A stretch of DNA of 64,000 nt, from positions 310,001 to 374,000 of the forward strand of contig NZ_JACVCV010000001.1 of NCBI RefSeq assembly GCF_017811155.1, read 5' to 3'. This document shows, piece by piece, positions 35,206 to 44,509 of this stretch (position 1 is its first letter; each line of letters begins with the position of its first letter). The translations under genes and the position numbers were made by a program. This DNA is from Lunatimonas salinarum. GTDB lineage: Bacteria > Bacteroidota > Bacteroidia > Cytophagales > Cyclobacteriaceae. The notes beneath the pieces were generated by a model that saw only the letters and a program-made list of their open reading frames with translations, made no database searches and was not told where the DNA came from.

Positions 35206-36570
35206 TCAATCTCTGAGGTGATAGGCCTTTGGCTGGACAAAAGCCCTGATACCCTGGTAGGATAGCGTGGATCCTAACCCGGAGTTTTTTCTTCCTGACC
35301 ACGGTACATTGGGGCTTACCCTGTCGCAACAATTCCAATATGCCGTACCCACCGGAAGCTGCTTTAACAGCGCCAATGCCCGATCTTTATCTGTACCAAA
35401 CACTGCAGCGGTCAGCCCATAAGGCGTATCCATCATAAGGTTCAGCGCTTCATCGTCGTTACCCACTTTTTGAATTCCGATGATTGGTCCAAAGGACTCT
35501 TCTTTCATCACGTCCATGTCATGAGTTACCGAAGTCAATACCGTAGGGGTAAAATAATAACCCGGACCTTCCGGTGAAAAGCCTCCATGTTTTAACTCCG
35601 CACCTTTCAATAGTGCATCCTGAACCTGATCCAATAGAACCTGCTGCTGAGGCTTGCGTGTGAGAGGCCCTATAAAGGTGGTTTTATCCATCGGATCACC
35701 AATTTTATAAGCCTTTACCTCTTCGACAAAATATTCGACAAACTGATCGTAAATCCCCGCTTGCACATAGATGCGCTCCACGGCACAACAACTCTGGCCG
35801 TTGTTATAAAATGCACCTTCTGCAGCATTAATGGCAGCCTGTTTTATATCGGCTACATCATCCATGACATACAGGGGATCCTTTCCTCCCAACTCCAATT
35901 GCATCGGCACCAATTTGGGCGCAACTTGGGTGGCGATGTACCTCCCCGTCGCATAAGATCCGGTAAAGAAATAGCCATCTAAATCTGCATCTAGGAGCAT
36001 TTGCCCTACCTCTCCCGTTCCGATCACGCACTCAAAGGCATTCGCGGGAATGCCAGCCTTCCAAAGCAGCTCCCGAAATTTTAACCCCGTCAGGGATGCA
36101 AATTCCGAGGGTTTGTAGATTACGGCATTTCCCGCCACCAACGCATACAAAAACACGTTATAGCCTACATTATAAGGAAAATTCCATGCTGAAATATTGG
36201 CCACCACACCCAAGGGCTCATAGGCAATGTGCTCTTTGGTAGCTCCTTCGTCAACCATCACCTCTTCAACCAACCATTTTTTGGCATTTGCTTTTAAATG
36301 TACCAAGCGGTTATTGGCTCCCTTTATTTCATTGATCGACTGTTGTAACGGCTTACCGGTCTCTTGGGTCAAAATAACCGCAAGGTTGTCGATCTCATCG
36401 GACACCAACTCTCCAAACCGCAATATGGCCGCTAACCGCTCCTCTACCGGCACGTCCGCCCAAAGCCCCTGACCTTTTCGCAATTTTTCAATTTTTGACT
36501 GTACCTGCTCCCTGGTGTCCGCAGGTATTTCGGTGATTACGGCTCCATTGGCCGGATTAATGACTTGCAT
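35206..36570 (-). CDS. NAD(P)-dependent aldehyde dehydrogenase
   Basis: A 454-residue aldehyde dehydrogenase. The frame is open farther upstream, but the family begins at MQVINPANGAVI, so the ATG at 36570 is used. This overlaps the hydrolase gene by 14 bases. Catalytic residues are visible: Asn130 in SAWNFP, Lys153 in KPSE, Glu226 in ELGGKDP and nucleophile Cys261 in NNGQSCC. It resembles the succinate-semialdehyde/aldehyde dehydrogenases that oxidise small aldehydes. In context it would oxidise gamma-glutamyl-aminoacetaldehyde to gamma-glutamylglycine (inference). Third gene of the operon Fe-ADH, gamma-glutamyl hydrolase, ALDH. Confidence 0.9.
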   Translation of the reverse strand: MQVINPANGAVITEIPADTREQVQSKIEKLRKGQGLWADVPVEERLAAILRFGELVSDEIDNLAVILTQETGKPLQQSINEIKGANNRLVHLKANAKKWLVEEVMVDEGATKEHIAYEPLGVVANISAWNFPYNVGYNVFLYALVAGNAVIYKPSEFASLTGLKFRELLWKAGIPANAFECVIGTGEVGQMLLDADLDGYFFTGSYATGRYIATQVAPKLVPMQLELGGKDPLYVMDDVADIKQAAINAAEGAFYNNGQSCCAVERIYVQAGIYDQFVEYFVEEVKAYKIGDPMDKTTFIGPLTRKPQQQVLLDQVQDALLKGAELKHGGFSPEGPGYYFTPTVLTSVTHDMDVMKEESFGPIIGIQKVGNDDEALNLMMDTPYGLTAAVFGTDKDRALALLKQLPVGTAYWNCCDRVSPNVPWSGRKNSGLGSTLSYQGIRAFVQPKAYHLRD

Positions 36571-37324
36571 GCATTTCTTCTTTGATGTGAGATAAAAACA
36601 GTTCAATAATTTTAGACGAATCAAGCGTCCCGTCCTCTTTGCCATAGGAAAACTCCGGATGCCATTGGACACCCATAACTTTTCCGGGAGCTGCCTTTGT
36701 GTACCCAACTGCTTCAATAATCCCGTCCTCGAGGCTATTGGCCAAAACTTCCAGGTGATTTCCCAGATCCTTGACTCCCTGATGATGCACGGAGTTTACC
36801 AGGCAGTCAGAAACAGGATTGTATAGATTGGAGAGCAGCCTCTCGGGCACCAGAGTAACTTGATGCTTGAGGCTGTCATACGCTTCGGCGTCCCGGTGAA
36901 GAATGGCATCGGGCCGTTGGGTAGCAATATCCTGATAGAGCGTACCTCCTAAAAAGACGTTCAATAGCTGAAATCCCCTACAAATGGCCAACACCGGCTT
37001 TTCCTTTTTAAAAGCGAATTCCATCAATTTCAACTCATAGGCATCCCTCACCGGATCGCCCAGCCACCTACCAGCAACGATAGGTTCTTCACCGTAGGTG
37101 GCTGGAGAAAGATCTGTTCCGCCTTGGAACAAGAACCCATCCATTTCCTCTAATATCGGAAACAAAAAGCGGTCCTCCACTGCGGGAATAAGAACGGGCA
37201 ACACGCCCTCTTGGCACACAAACTTCGCCATATCCTGCTCCAGGTAGTTCAATGTCTTTGGCCCAAATACCACCCTGCCCGGGTCAGGATACATCAAACA
37301 AGCGCTGATCCCTATCTTTATCAT
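36557..37324 (-). CDS. Gamma-glutamyl-GABA hydrolase-like peptidase C26 (PuuD-like)
   Basis: A 255-residue class I glutamine amidotransferase-type hydrolase. The nucleophile is Cys115 in AICRGFQLLNV; His222 and Glu224 in WHPEFSYG complete the triad. FLFQGGTDLSPATYG is a hallmark of the PuuD/peptidase C26 group, which cuts the gamma-glutamyl amide of gamma-glutamyl-GABA and similar compounds. Its start overlaps the alcohol dehydrogenase gene by 4 bases and its end overlaps the aldehyde dehydrogenase gene by 14. In this operon it would release glycine (or another amino acid) and glutamate from the oxidised gamma-glutamyl product. No PuuB-type amine oxidase is present. Confidence 0.88.
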   Translation of the reverse strand: MIKIGISACLMYPDPGRVVFGPKTLNYLEQDMAKFVCQEGVLPVLIPAVEDRFLFPILEEMDGFLFQGGTDLSPATYGEEPIVAGRWLGDPVRDAYELKLMEFAFKKEKPVLAICRGFQLLNVFLGGTLYQDIATQRPDAILHRDAEAYDSLKHQVTLVPERLLSNLYNPVSDCLVNSVHHQGVKDLGNHLEVLANSLEDGIIEAVGYTKAAPGKVMGVQWHPEFSYGKEDGTLDSSKIIELFLSHIKEEMHASH

Positions 37325-38469
37325 AGCGCTTCCATGTACAATTTTTTAAAATCCTCCCTCGAAACTGGCTTGGGATTGTTTGGATGACAGAAGTCTGCAA
37401 ATGCCAAATCTGCCAAGGTTTCAATATGCCCATCTTCCACGCCAATGTCAGAAAGTCTAATGGGGAGGTTCAAGGCTTGATTCAGGTCAAATAGGTAGTC
37501 TACGAATTTATCCCCTGCTTTTGGCCCAAGTCCCATCATATAAGCCATTTGGTCAAACTGCTCCTCGAAGCCTGCATAATTATACCTCATGCCAAATGGA
37601 AGATTGACTGCATTTGCAAGGCCGTGGTGAGTATCCAATAAACTAGAGAGCGGGTGTGCAAGGCTGTGGACTACCCCCAGGCCTTTTTGGAACGCCACCG
37701 CTCCCATCATCGATGCCATGAGCATTTTTGCCCTTGACTCCAAATCAGAACGATGAGTAGCGTCCACGATAGACTCGCTGATGAGCTTCATGCCTTCCAG
37801 TGCGATACCACTGCAAAGCGGTTGAAAATTCTTTGCCAAAAAAGCCTCTAAATTGTGGGTAAGGGCGTCCATTCCGGTGGCTGCGGTCACGAAAGGAGGA
37901 AGGTCCATTGTCAAAACAGGATCCGCAAAGACCATCTTAGCCATTAGGCTGGGGGCAAACAAAATTCGCTTTTTCTTCGTGTCGTCCTCAGCGATGATGG
38001 CACTACGGCCCACTTCGCTTCCTGTGCCCGATGTGGTGGGTACGGTGACTAAATGTGGAATGGCCTCGGTCACGTATTTATCACCACCTATCAAATCATC
38101 GTAGTCAAAGAGGTCCCTGTGGTGGTTTATACTGAGTGCAATCGCCCTGGCCACGTCGAGGGGTACACCCCCTCCTACCCCTATGATCGAATCCCTGCCG
38201 GTACTTCCATAGAAATCCTTTCCTTTAAGGACGTCTGATTTAACGGGATTTTTATGCATATCTGCATAGACCTCTACGGAAAGCCCTGCAAGCGTTAGTG
38301 ATTTTACGATTTCTTTGAAGAAAGTAAGTTCTTTCACCAGGGGATCTGTTACCAATAGTGGATGTTGTAAGCCTTGCGCCTTTAGGTAGGCTGGAAGCTC
38401 GTCGATCACACCGGCGCCAAACCGGATGGAGGTTGGAAAATTTAGCGAATATCTGCTCGTTACGTCCAT
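37321..38469 (-). CDS. Iron-containing alcohol dehydrogenase
   Basis: A 382-residue group III alcohol dehydrogenase. Metal ligands are Asp201 and His205 (DALTHNLEAF), His268 (VVHSLAHP, which also holds His272) and His282 (LDTHHGL). The nucleotide-binding loop reads GVGGGVPLD, where most relatives have GGGS; the Ser-to-Val change is unusual. PTTSGTGSEVGRSAI follows. It oxidises a primary alcohol or reduces an aldehyde with NAD(P). It is the first gene of a tightly overlapping operon with PuuD-like hydrolase and aldehyde dehydrogenase genes. An alcohol dehydrogenase there fits a hydroxylated amine such as ethanolamine (after gamma-glutamylation) better than a diamine. Confidence 0.9.
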   Translation of the reverse strand: MDVTSRYSLNFPTSIRFGAGVIDELPAYLKAQGLQHPLLVTDPLVKELTFFKEIVKSLTLAGLSVEVYADMHKNPVKSDVLKGKDFYGSTGRDSIIGVGGGVPLDVARAIALSINHHRDLFDYDDLIGGDKYVTEAIPHLVTVPTTSGTGSEVGRSAIIAEDDTKKKRILFAPSLMAKMVFADPVLTMDLPPFVTAATGMDALTHNLEAFLAKNFQPLCSGIALEGMKLISESIVDATHRSDLESRAKMLMASMMGAVAFQKGLGVVHSLAHPLSSLLDTHHGLANAVNLPFGMRYNYAGFEEQFDQMAYMMGLGPKAGDKFVDYLFDLNQALNLPIRLSDIGVEDGHIETLADLAFADFCHPNNPKPVSREDFKKLYMEAL

Positions 38470-38580
38470 TTTTTACGATTGATTTGAGGATTAATGGGCA
38501 TTGCCCAAAGGAGTGTAATAGTAATTAATAATTACCGTTTTTCTACTTAATGGACTAGGGATTTTTAAGGAATATTGCCG

Positions 38581-38622
38581 AAAAAAAAAATAAAAAAAGC
38601 CTCCCCGAAGACCGGAAAGGCT
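38581..38622 (-). terminator. Intrinsic terminator after PEP carboxylase
   Basis: On the minus strand AGCCTTTCCG pairs with CGGGGAGGCT (38622-38598, two G-T pairs, 5-base loop), followed by a T-rich run over 38581-38598. It lies 19 bases after the ppc stop. Confidence 0.85.
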
Positions 38623-38641
38623 AATTTAATGAAATATCGCA

Positions 38642-41191
38642 TTATGCGGCATTACGTGCGGCATTGATGATGCCAAACATGGTTCGCAAAATCAGCTTTT
38701 GAAGCGCCGGATCATCAATCCCCTCTTCCAACATCCTTTGTATTCCATATTGCTGTATGGTGATGAGAGGCAACACGATCTTTTCACGAATGCCTATAGA
38801 TTCCCTGCTTAATTTGCTATCTTCCAGCAATTCTTCCATTTCAGAGACCCGCAGTATGTTTTTCAGCGATCGCTGGTACTCCTCAAAAAGGATATTCCAA
38901 AAGCCACCGTAGGTAGGACTATCCCCCAGGTAAGCAGTGGCCGGATAGAATGATTTAGCCAATGATTGCATGGAGTTTCCTAAAAGAGACCTAAAAAACA
39001 GGCTTTCCTTGTACAATTTCCGAACCTGGTCGAGTTTTCCGCGCTTTTCCATTTCTTCGATGGAACGCCCTACCCCAAAAAACCCGGGGATGTTTTGCTT
39101 CATCTGTGCCCATGCTCCTACAAAAGGAATGGCGCGCAGGTCTTCAAACTTCATTCCTCCGCCTTTGCTCCTTTTTACCGGTCGGGAACCGATGTTTGTC
39201 ATGCCAAAAAACTTAAGCGGCGTCACGTGTTCCAAATAGCTTACAAACTGCGGATGGCCTTTCAAGTCTTTGTACGCCTCGTAACTGTATCCGGCCATTT
39301 CCTCTATCAGCTCCTTTTGTTCTTGGGTAAGGCTGTTTTCGGAACTTGGGTAAAGGTGACTCTCCAACCCTGCACTTAAAAGTTGCTCCAAGTTGTAAGT
39401 GCAGCTTACCTGCTTTCCGTAGTTGGAAGAGATGGTTTGCCCCTGAATGGTCAACTGGATTTCCTTATTTTCCACGTTCGGCCCCAGTGACGCATAAAAA
39501 TTATGCGTGTTCCCTCCACCCCTTGCCGGTGGTCCACCTCGTCCGTCAAAGAACACCAAATCAATGCCTTTTTCTCTGGCCGCAAGTGTGAGCGCTTCCT
39601 TGGCCATCAGTATGGACCAATTGGCTCGAATGTAACCGCCGTCCTTTGTGCCGTCGGAAAAACCCACCATGATGGTTTGTTTGTTATTACGCTGCTTCAG
39701 GTGTGCTTGATAACTCGGGTTGCTATACAACTGATCCATGATTGCCGGCGCGGCAGCCAAGTCGTCTATGGTTTCAAAAAGCGGCACGATATCCAAATGG
39801 AGGCCATTTTGATTCCCTACCAACAACTTTGCAAGCTGAAAGACCTCCAGCATGTGCTTGGCAGATTGATTATTGGAAATAATGTACCGATGACAGCCCA
39901 TTGGACCGTTGTTCTTTTGAATGTAGCTTATCACCTGAAAGCTACTGATCATCTCCTTATGAAAGTCGTCTTCCAACTCCTCCTTGGCGGGCAATTGATC
40001 AAAACTCTGTACTTTGGCTATCTGCTCGTTCTCAGAGGCAGCAAGGAAAGCTTCTACTGCTTTTTCACCCTCTGTACTTCGAATAATCCCTTCCCAGAGG
40101 TCATCGTGCTTACGACTATCCTGCCGTACATCCATGCTGGCAAAATGAAATCCAAATACCCGGACCTTAAAGATAAATGCATCCAAAATATCCAAGAATA
40201 ATCCGTCATGATGTTGAATGATTCCCTTCCGGGCTTCATGCAGAAGGCTCAACAGTTCATCTTTGGACTTAAAGCGCTTATCGCCTCCAAAAAGTGAGTC
40301 GTAAATACCCTTTTCAGCCTGGATCAAGTAGGGCTCTACATGGTGAAAAGTCAACCTTCTACGAACCTTACGGATGTCTCTGTAATAACACTTTAGGATG
40401 GAATTCTGTAGCTTATCTGCAACCTTCATGGTAATGTCATGGGTGACATAGGGGTTTCCATCCCGATCGCCTCCGGGCCAGAAACCTACTTTGAGCAGGT
40501 TTGGATTTTCCCAATCGTGTACCGCAATATCCAAACGCCGGAGCATCCGGATCAATACATCGGTGATACTAGGATAAAAAACATTTTCCAAAAACCAACA
40601 TAAACTGACCGCCTCATCATAGGGAGAAGGCTTTTCCTTATTGATAAAGCCGGTTTTCCCCAACTGCTGCAAAAGCATGTTGATCATACCTAAATCGTTG
40701 GCACGAATGGCCGCTTCCAAATCAGTAATAATGGCCAATACGTTGCCGGGATAAAACTGCGTAGGGTGGGCTGTAAGTGTCAGTCTGACTGAAAACGTCT
40801 TGAGTTTCTCTATCAAATCGGCCTTTTTATGATCATTTTCAGCACGAGCGATCAAGGCGGTCATCGTACCCTTACCCTTCAAATCGTTTATTTTCTCAAA
40901 TGCCGCATCTTCTATAGAGTCAAAAAGCACCACCTGCCGCTCAATATACTGCACCATTTTGAACAATAAATCGTGCCGCTCCTTGTCAGACTTGTCTGAC
41001 AGCAGTTCATCAAAAAAACGGTGAATAATTTCCTTGGGAGTCTTGTTCTTTTCGAATCCGGATTGACAGATACTCGTCAGAATCGGCAAAAGCGTGCCGG
41101 TCCGATAAATATTATCAAACGGCAAATCCAAAAAAAGACTGTTGTATATCGTAAAACGCTTGGCGACTTCCGTCTCGTATGCATTTGACAT
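38642..41191 (-). CDS. ppc: Phosphoenolpyruvate carboxylase
   Basis: An 849-residue cytoplasmic enzyme that carboxylates PEP to oxaloacetate to refill the citrate cycle. The active-site His142 is in LTAHPTQ and the glycine-rich loop GRGGPPARGGG lies near residue 550. KVGFWPGGDRDGNPYVT and NIGSRPVKR further support it. The C-terminus ends ...NAARNAA, where bacterial PEP carboxylases end in (R)NTG. Length is a little short of the E. coli enzyme (883), as usual in Bacteroidota. A promoter-like TATGTTTG lies at 41250-41257 on the minus strand. Confidence 0.93.
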   Translation of the reverse strand: MSNAYETEVAKRFTIYNSLFLDLPFDNIYRTGTLLPILTSICQSGFEKNKTPKEIIHRFFDELLSDKSDKERHDLLFKMVQYIERQVVLFDSIEDAAFEKINDLKGKGTMTALIARAENDHKKADLIEKLKTFSVRLTLTAHPTQFYPGNVLAIITDLEAAIRANDLGMINMLLQQLGKTGFINKEKPSPYDEAVSLCWFLENVFYPSITDVLIRMLRRLDIAVHDWENPNLLKVGFWPGGDRDGNPYVTHDITMKVADKLQNSILKCYYRDIRKVRRRLTFHHVEPYLIQAEKGIYDSLFGGDKRFKSKDELLSLLHEARKGIIQHHDGLFLDILDAFIFKVRVFGFHFASMDVRQDSRKHDDLWEGIIRSTEGEKAVEAFLAASENEQIAKVQSFDQLPAKEELEDDFHKEMISSFQVISYIQKNNGPMGCHRYIISNNQSAKHMLEVFQLAKLLVGNQNGLHLDIVPLFETIDDLAAAPAIMDQLYSNPSYQAHLKQRNNKQTIMVGFSDGTKDGGYIRANWSILMAKEALTLAAREKGIDLVFFDGRGGPPARGGGNTHNFYASLGPNVENKEIQLTIQGQTISSNYGKQVSCTYNLEQLLSAGLESHLYPSSENSLTQEQKELIEEMAGYSYEAYKDLKGHPQFVSYLEHVTPLKFFGMTNIGSRPVKRSKGGGMKFEDLRAIPFVGAWAQMKQNIPGFFGVGRSIEEMEKRGKLDQVRKLYKESLFFRSLLGNSMQSLAKSFYPATAYLGDSPTYGGFWNILFEEYQRSLKNILRVSEMEELLEDSKLSRESIGIREKIVLPLITIQQYGIQRMLEEGIDDPALQKLILRTMFGIINAARNAA

Positions 41192-41249
41192 CGTACTATT
41201 GGGTTTGGTTTGAAATACAAATTATTCAAAAATGGGCATTTTTTCGATC

Positions 41250-41257
41250 CAAACATA
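41250..41257 (-). promoter_or_regulatory. Possible -7 promoter box for ppc
   Basis: TATGTTTG on the minus strand fits TAnnTTTG, 58 bases before the ppc ATG. The -33 element is not well spaced. Confidence 0.35.
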
Positions 41258-41384
41258 TTTTCATAGACACAAATTTGAAGGGCACAAAAAAATATCGGCC
41301 TACCCGGTTAAAAATCAGTTCATTATTTGAACAGCACCCCATCAGACTTCAATTACATTGGCCCCATCATCCGACCAATTGAAT

Positions 41385-41392
41385 TATTTTTG
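41385..41392 (+). promoter_or_regulatory. Probable -7 promoter box of the Mrp operon
   Basis: TATTTTTG matches TAnnTTTG, 41 bases before the mrpA ATG at 41434. A TTG at 41358-41360 could serve as the -33 element with a spacer of 24, slightly long. Confidence 0.45.
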
Positions 41393-41433
41393 TATTTTTA
41401 GCCTCTTTAAACCAACCATCTAAACAAATCAGC

Positions 41434-43737
41434 ATGCTGCTAGTGGTGTTTTCTGGGTTTATCATGGCCTTCTTTATGCCATTTATCCTCAAACTCTTGA
41501 GGGGCAAAAGCTCAGCTTGGATTTCCCTGTTTCCGTTTACCTTGTTCAGTTTTTTTATCAGCTATTTACCCAGTGTGAATGCCGGTGAGATCTTAAAATC
41601 CCACTTGGAATGGGTACCAAGCCTAGGGGTAGGCTTGGATTTCTACTTGGACGGCCTGTCACTGCTTTTCTCCCTTTTAATTACCGGAATAGGAACTTTA
41701 GTCTTTCTGTATACTTCCTCCTATTTAAAAGGACACGTCTATTTGGACAGGTTTTACGCCTATTTATCCTTGTTTATGGGCTCCATGCTTGGGGTGGTTT
41801 TGGCAGACAACGTAATCACCCTGTTTGTATTCTGGGAACTCACCAGCATCAGTTCTTTCTTTCTGATCGGTTTTAACAACGAAAGTGACGCAAGCAGAAA
41901 GTCTGCATTAACAGCGCTAACCATCACCGGAATGGGAGGCCTTTTCCTGCTAGCTGGCATGGTCGCTATTGGATACATTAGCGGTGAATATCAGATTTCG
42001 GAGCTTGCCTCCATGCGACCTGAAATTCAAGGTAGTGACTGGTATTTACTGATTTTAGTGCTCATTTTCTTAGGAGCATTCACCAAATCAGCCCAATTCC
42101 CCTTCCATTTTTGGCTTCCCGGTGCGATGAAAGCGCCTACACCGGTATCCACCTACTTGCATTCCGCCACAATGGTAAAGGCAGGGATCTACGTTTTGGC
42201 ACGCTTCACGCCAGTTCTGGGAGGGGATACTAGTTGGAATAGCACGCTGATTATCGTCGGTGGTATTACGATGGTATATGCTGCCATTCATGCCCTTTTT
42301 CGTTTGGATCTAAAGGGGATTTTGGCTTACTCTACTATCTCTGCCCTGGGCATCTTGGTGTTCTTGATCGGAATTGGTACCGAGGAAGCCCTATTGGCGG
42401 CTGGCGTATTCATCTTGGTGCATGCCCTATACAAGGCGACATTATTCTTGGTAACGGGCATTATAGACCACGAAACGGGTACCCGTGATATTTCCAGACT
42501 CTCCGGGCTAAACCGGGTGATGAAACCGGTAGCTATCGCCGCACTCCTGGCAGCCCTTTCCAATGCTGGAATTCCCTTGACTTTCGGTTTTATCGGAAAG
42601 GACCTAATATATGAAGCCACCCTTCATGCTGGCACAGCTGGACTCGTATTGACGGTGATGGCATTGATCACCAATGCGGCCCTTTTGGTCGCTGGTTTTA
42701 TGGCAGGAATTCGACCATTTTGGGGAAAACTACCCGCTCCATTCGAAAAATTACACCTACCTCATTGGACCATGTGGTGGCCCCCACTCCTGTTAGGCTC
42801 ACTTGGGCTGCTATTTGGCCTGCTGCCGGCACTGACAGAACCCCTGATGCAACCGGTGTTCTCTTCACTTACTTCAGAAGCCCCCACCTTTCACTTGAAG
42901 ATATGGCATGGGTTTAATACCGTACTGCTACTTAGTTTGGGTACACTAGCCTTGGGCCTAGGCCTTTACTTCGTGGTAAAACCTTCAGAGTCCTTGCTGG
43001 CAAAGGCTACCCGATTTGAACGGGTGTCCCCACAACGAATTATGACCGGGCTCGCAAATAGTTTCTACTCTTTTTCGGGGAAATGGACCGGCTTTTTTCA
43101 AAATGGTTACCTCCGGTACTACCTGATCACCATCTTGAGTTTCCTTACACTACTCCTAGGCTACCGGTTGTTTTTGGGAGTGGAGCTTTACCTGAATACG
43201 GCGATGCTGTCCGAAGTCACGCTCTATGAGGCCATCATCGTCATCATTATGGCGGCAGCTATACTTTTCACCGTCTTCTCAAAGTCACGTTTGACAGCCG
43301 TGGCTTCTTTGGGCGTGGTAGGATATTGCTTTTGCCTAATCTTCCTTTTTTACTCAGCACCGGATCTGGCGATGACGCAGTTTTCGATAGACACACTGAC
43401 GGTCATTTTATTTGTATTGGTGCTCTATAACCTCCCCAAATACCTAAAACTCTCCGAAACGAGAGACCGCATCCGGGATGGCATCCTTGCACTTGCATTT
43501 GGAGCGCTTATAAGTATACTCACGCTGGAAGTACTCAACGAGACAGTGGATAAAGACATTTCCACTTATTATGCGGAAAACGCCTATATCTTAGGAAAGG
43601 GAAAAAACGTGGTCAATGTGATCCTAGTAGACTTTAGAGGATTTGATACCATGGTCGAGATCACCGTATTGGCAATTGCTGCGCTGGGGGTATTTTCACT
43701 ATTAAAATTACGTTTGAAAAGTATTGAAAAAGAATAG
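41434..43737 (+). CDS. mrpA: Mrp Na+/H+ antiporter subunit A
   Basis: A 767-residue multi-pass protein with about 20 helices. The central ~400 residues form the NuoL/NDH-type proton-channel domain (ITLFVFWELTSISSFFLIGFN, AQFPFHFWLPGAMKAPTPVSTYLHSATMVKAGIY in two parts, HALYKATLFLVTGIIDH). The C-terminal MbhD/MbhE-like part contains APDLAMTQFSIDTLTVILF and DFRGFDTMVEITVLAIAALG. The Mrp complex expels Na+ in exchange for protons, giving tolerance to salt and alkaline pH. First of seven closely packed subunit genes; mrpB follows after 4 bases. Confidence 0.93.
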   Translation: MLLVVFSGFIMAFFMPFILKLLRGKSSAWISLFPFTLFSFFISYLPSVNAGEILKSHLEWVPSLGVGLDFYLDGLSLLFSLLITGIGTLVFLYTSSYLKGHVYLDRFYAYLSLFMGSMLGVVLADNVITLFVFWELTSISSFFLIGFNNESDASRKSALTALTITGMGGLFLLAGMVAIGYISGEYQISELASMRPEIQGSDWYLLILVLIFLGAFTKSAQFPFHFWLPGAMKAPTPVSTYLHSATMVKAGIYVLARFTPVLGGDTSWNSTLIIVGGITMVYAAIHALFRLDLKGILAYSTISALGILVFLIGIGTEEALLAAGVFILVHALYKATLFLVTGIIDHETGTRDISRLSGLNRVMKPVAIAALLAALSNAGIPLTFGFIGKDLIYEATLHAGTAGLVLTVMALITNAALLVAGFMAGIRPFWGKLPAPFEKLHLPHWTMWWPPLLLGSLGLLFGLLPALTEPLMQPVFSSLTSEAPTFHLKIWHGFNTVLLLSLGTLALGLGLYFVVKPSESLLAKATRFERVSPQRIMTGLANSFYSFSGKWTGFFQNGYLRYYLITILSFLTLLLGYRLFLGVELYLNTAMLSEVTLYEAIIVIIMAAAILFTVFSKSRLTAVASLGVVGYCFCLIFLFYSAPDLAMTQFSIDTLTVILFVLVLYNLPKYLKLSETRDRIRDGILALAFGALISILTLEVLNETVDKDISTYYAENAYILGKGKNVVNVILVDFRGFDTMVEITVLAIAALGVFSLLKLRLKSIEKE

Positions 43738-43741
43738 ATAG

Positions 43742-44152
43742 ATGAAGACCATTATATTCCGAACGGCATCCAATTACCTGTTGCCCTTGCTGCTGTTATT
43801 TGCCGTATTTATTTTACTAAGGGGCCATTACCTTCCAGGTGGAGGGTTTGTGGGAGGTCTAATAGCTTCCATTGCCTTTGTGATACATTCCTTTGCCAAC
43901 GGACTGGACAAGACCAAAAGCATCATCAAATTTCACCCGGGCTTCCTTATGCCGGTCGGTTTATCTTTGGCATTACTGGCCGGAGCCGCACCATGGTTAG
44001 TGGGACAGCCGTTTATGACCGGTCTTTGGTTTGAGGAGCCCACTCCGGTAATTGGGTTGGTCGGTTCCGCCCTGTTTTTTGATACGGGCGTATTTCTAGT
44101 GGTCATTGGTGTTACGCTCACGATCATTTTCACCATTTCCGAAGGACTCTGA
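43742..44152 (+). CDS. mrpB: Mrp Na+/H+ antiporter subunit B
   Basis: A 136-residue four-helix membrane protein. The motif LRGHYLPGGGFVGGLIAS (residues 26-43) is the signature of MnhB/MrpB, and FFDTGVFLVVIGVTL closes the protein. It lies 4 bases after mrpA and 3 bases before mrpC, and belongs to the hetero-oligomeric antiporter in the inner membrane. Confidence 0.93.
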   Translation: MKTIIFRTASNYLLPLLLLFAVFILLRGHYLPGGGFVGGLIASIAFVIHSFANGLDKTKSIIKFHPGFLMPVGLSLALLAGAAPWLVGQPFMTGLWFEEPTPVIGLVGSALFFDTGVFLVVIGVTLTIIFTISEGL

Positions 44153-44155
44153 GAT

Positions 44156-44509
44156 ATGGAGATATTGCTGGTGATATTGATCGGTCTATTGTATGCGGCT
44201 GGAATCTACATGATTCTTAGAAGAAGTCTTGTAAAATTGATTATTGGACTGATCCTGTTGGGAAACGGTGCCAATATGTTGATTTTTCTCTTGGGGAAAG
44301 TGGTGAAAGGTAGTCCACCAATCATTGAAGCCTCGGAAAAAATGTTGGAAGGCCTTTATGCGGATCCACTGCCCCAAGCACTGATTCTGACAGCCATCGT
44401 CATCAGCTTTGGCTTGCAATCTTTTGCCATTATTCTGGTAAAACGGGCCTATAAAGTGGTGAAGACCGACGATCTAGATGAAATGAACGCAACCGACGAA
44501 GACCTATGA
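44156..44509 (+). CDS. mrpC: Mrp Na+/H+ antiporter subunit C
   Basis: A 117-residue protein homologous to NuoK, with three helices. Typical motifs are [18 protein letters not shown] and [20 protein letters not shown]. It overlaps mrpD by 4 bases, so the two are translationally coupled. Confidence 0.93.
   Translation: MEILLVILIGLLYAAGIYMILRRSLVKLIIGLILLGNGANMLIFLLGKVVKGSPPIIEASEKMLEGLYADPLPQALILTAIVISFGLQSFAIILVKRAYKVVKTDDLDEMNATDEDL

Noticed and set aside
35206-38469. Putrescine (Puu) pathway
   Set aside because: No PuuB-type amine oxidase is present; an alcohol dehydrogenase occupies its place, which fits an amino-alcohol better.
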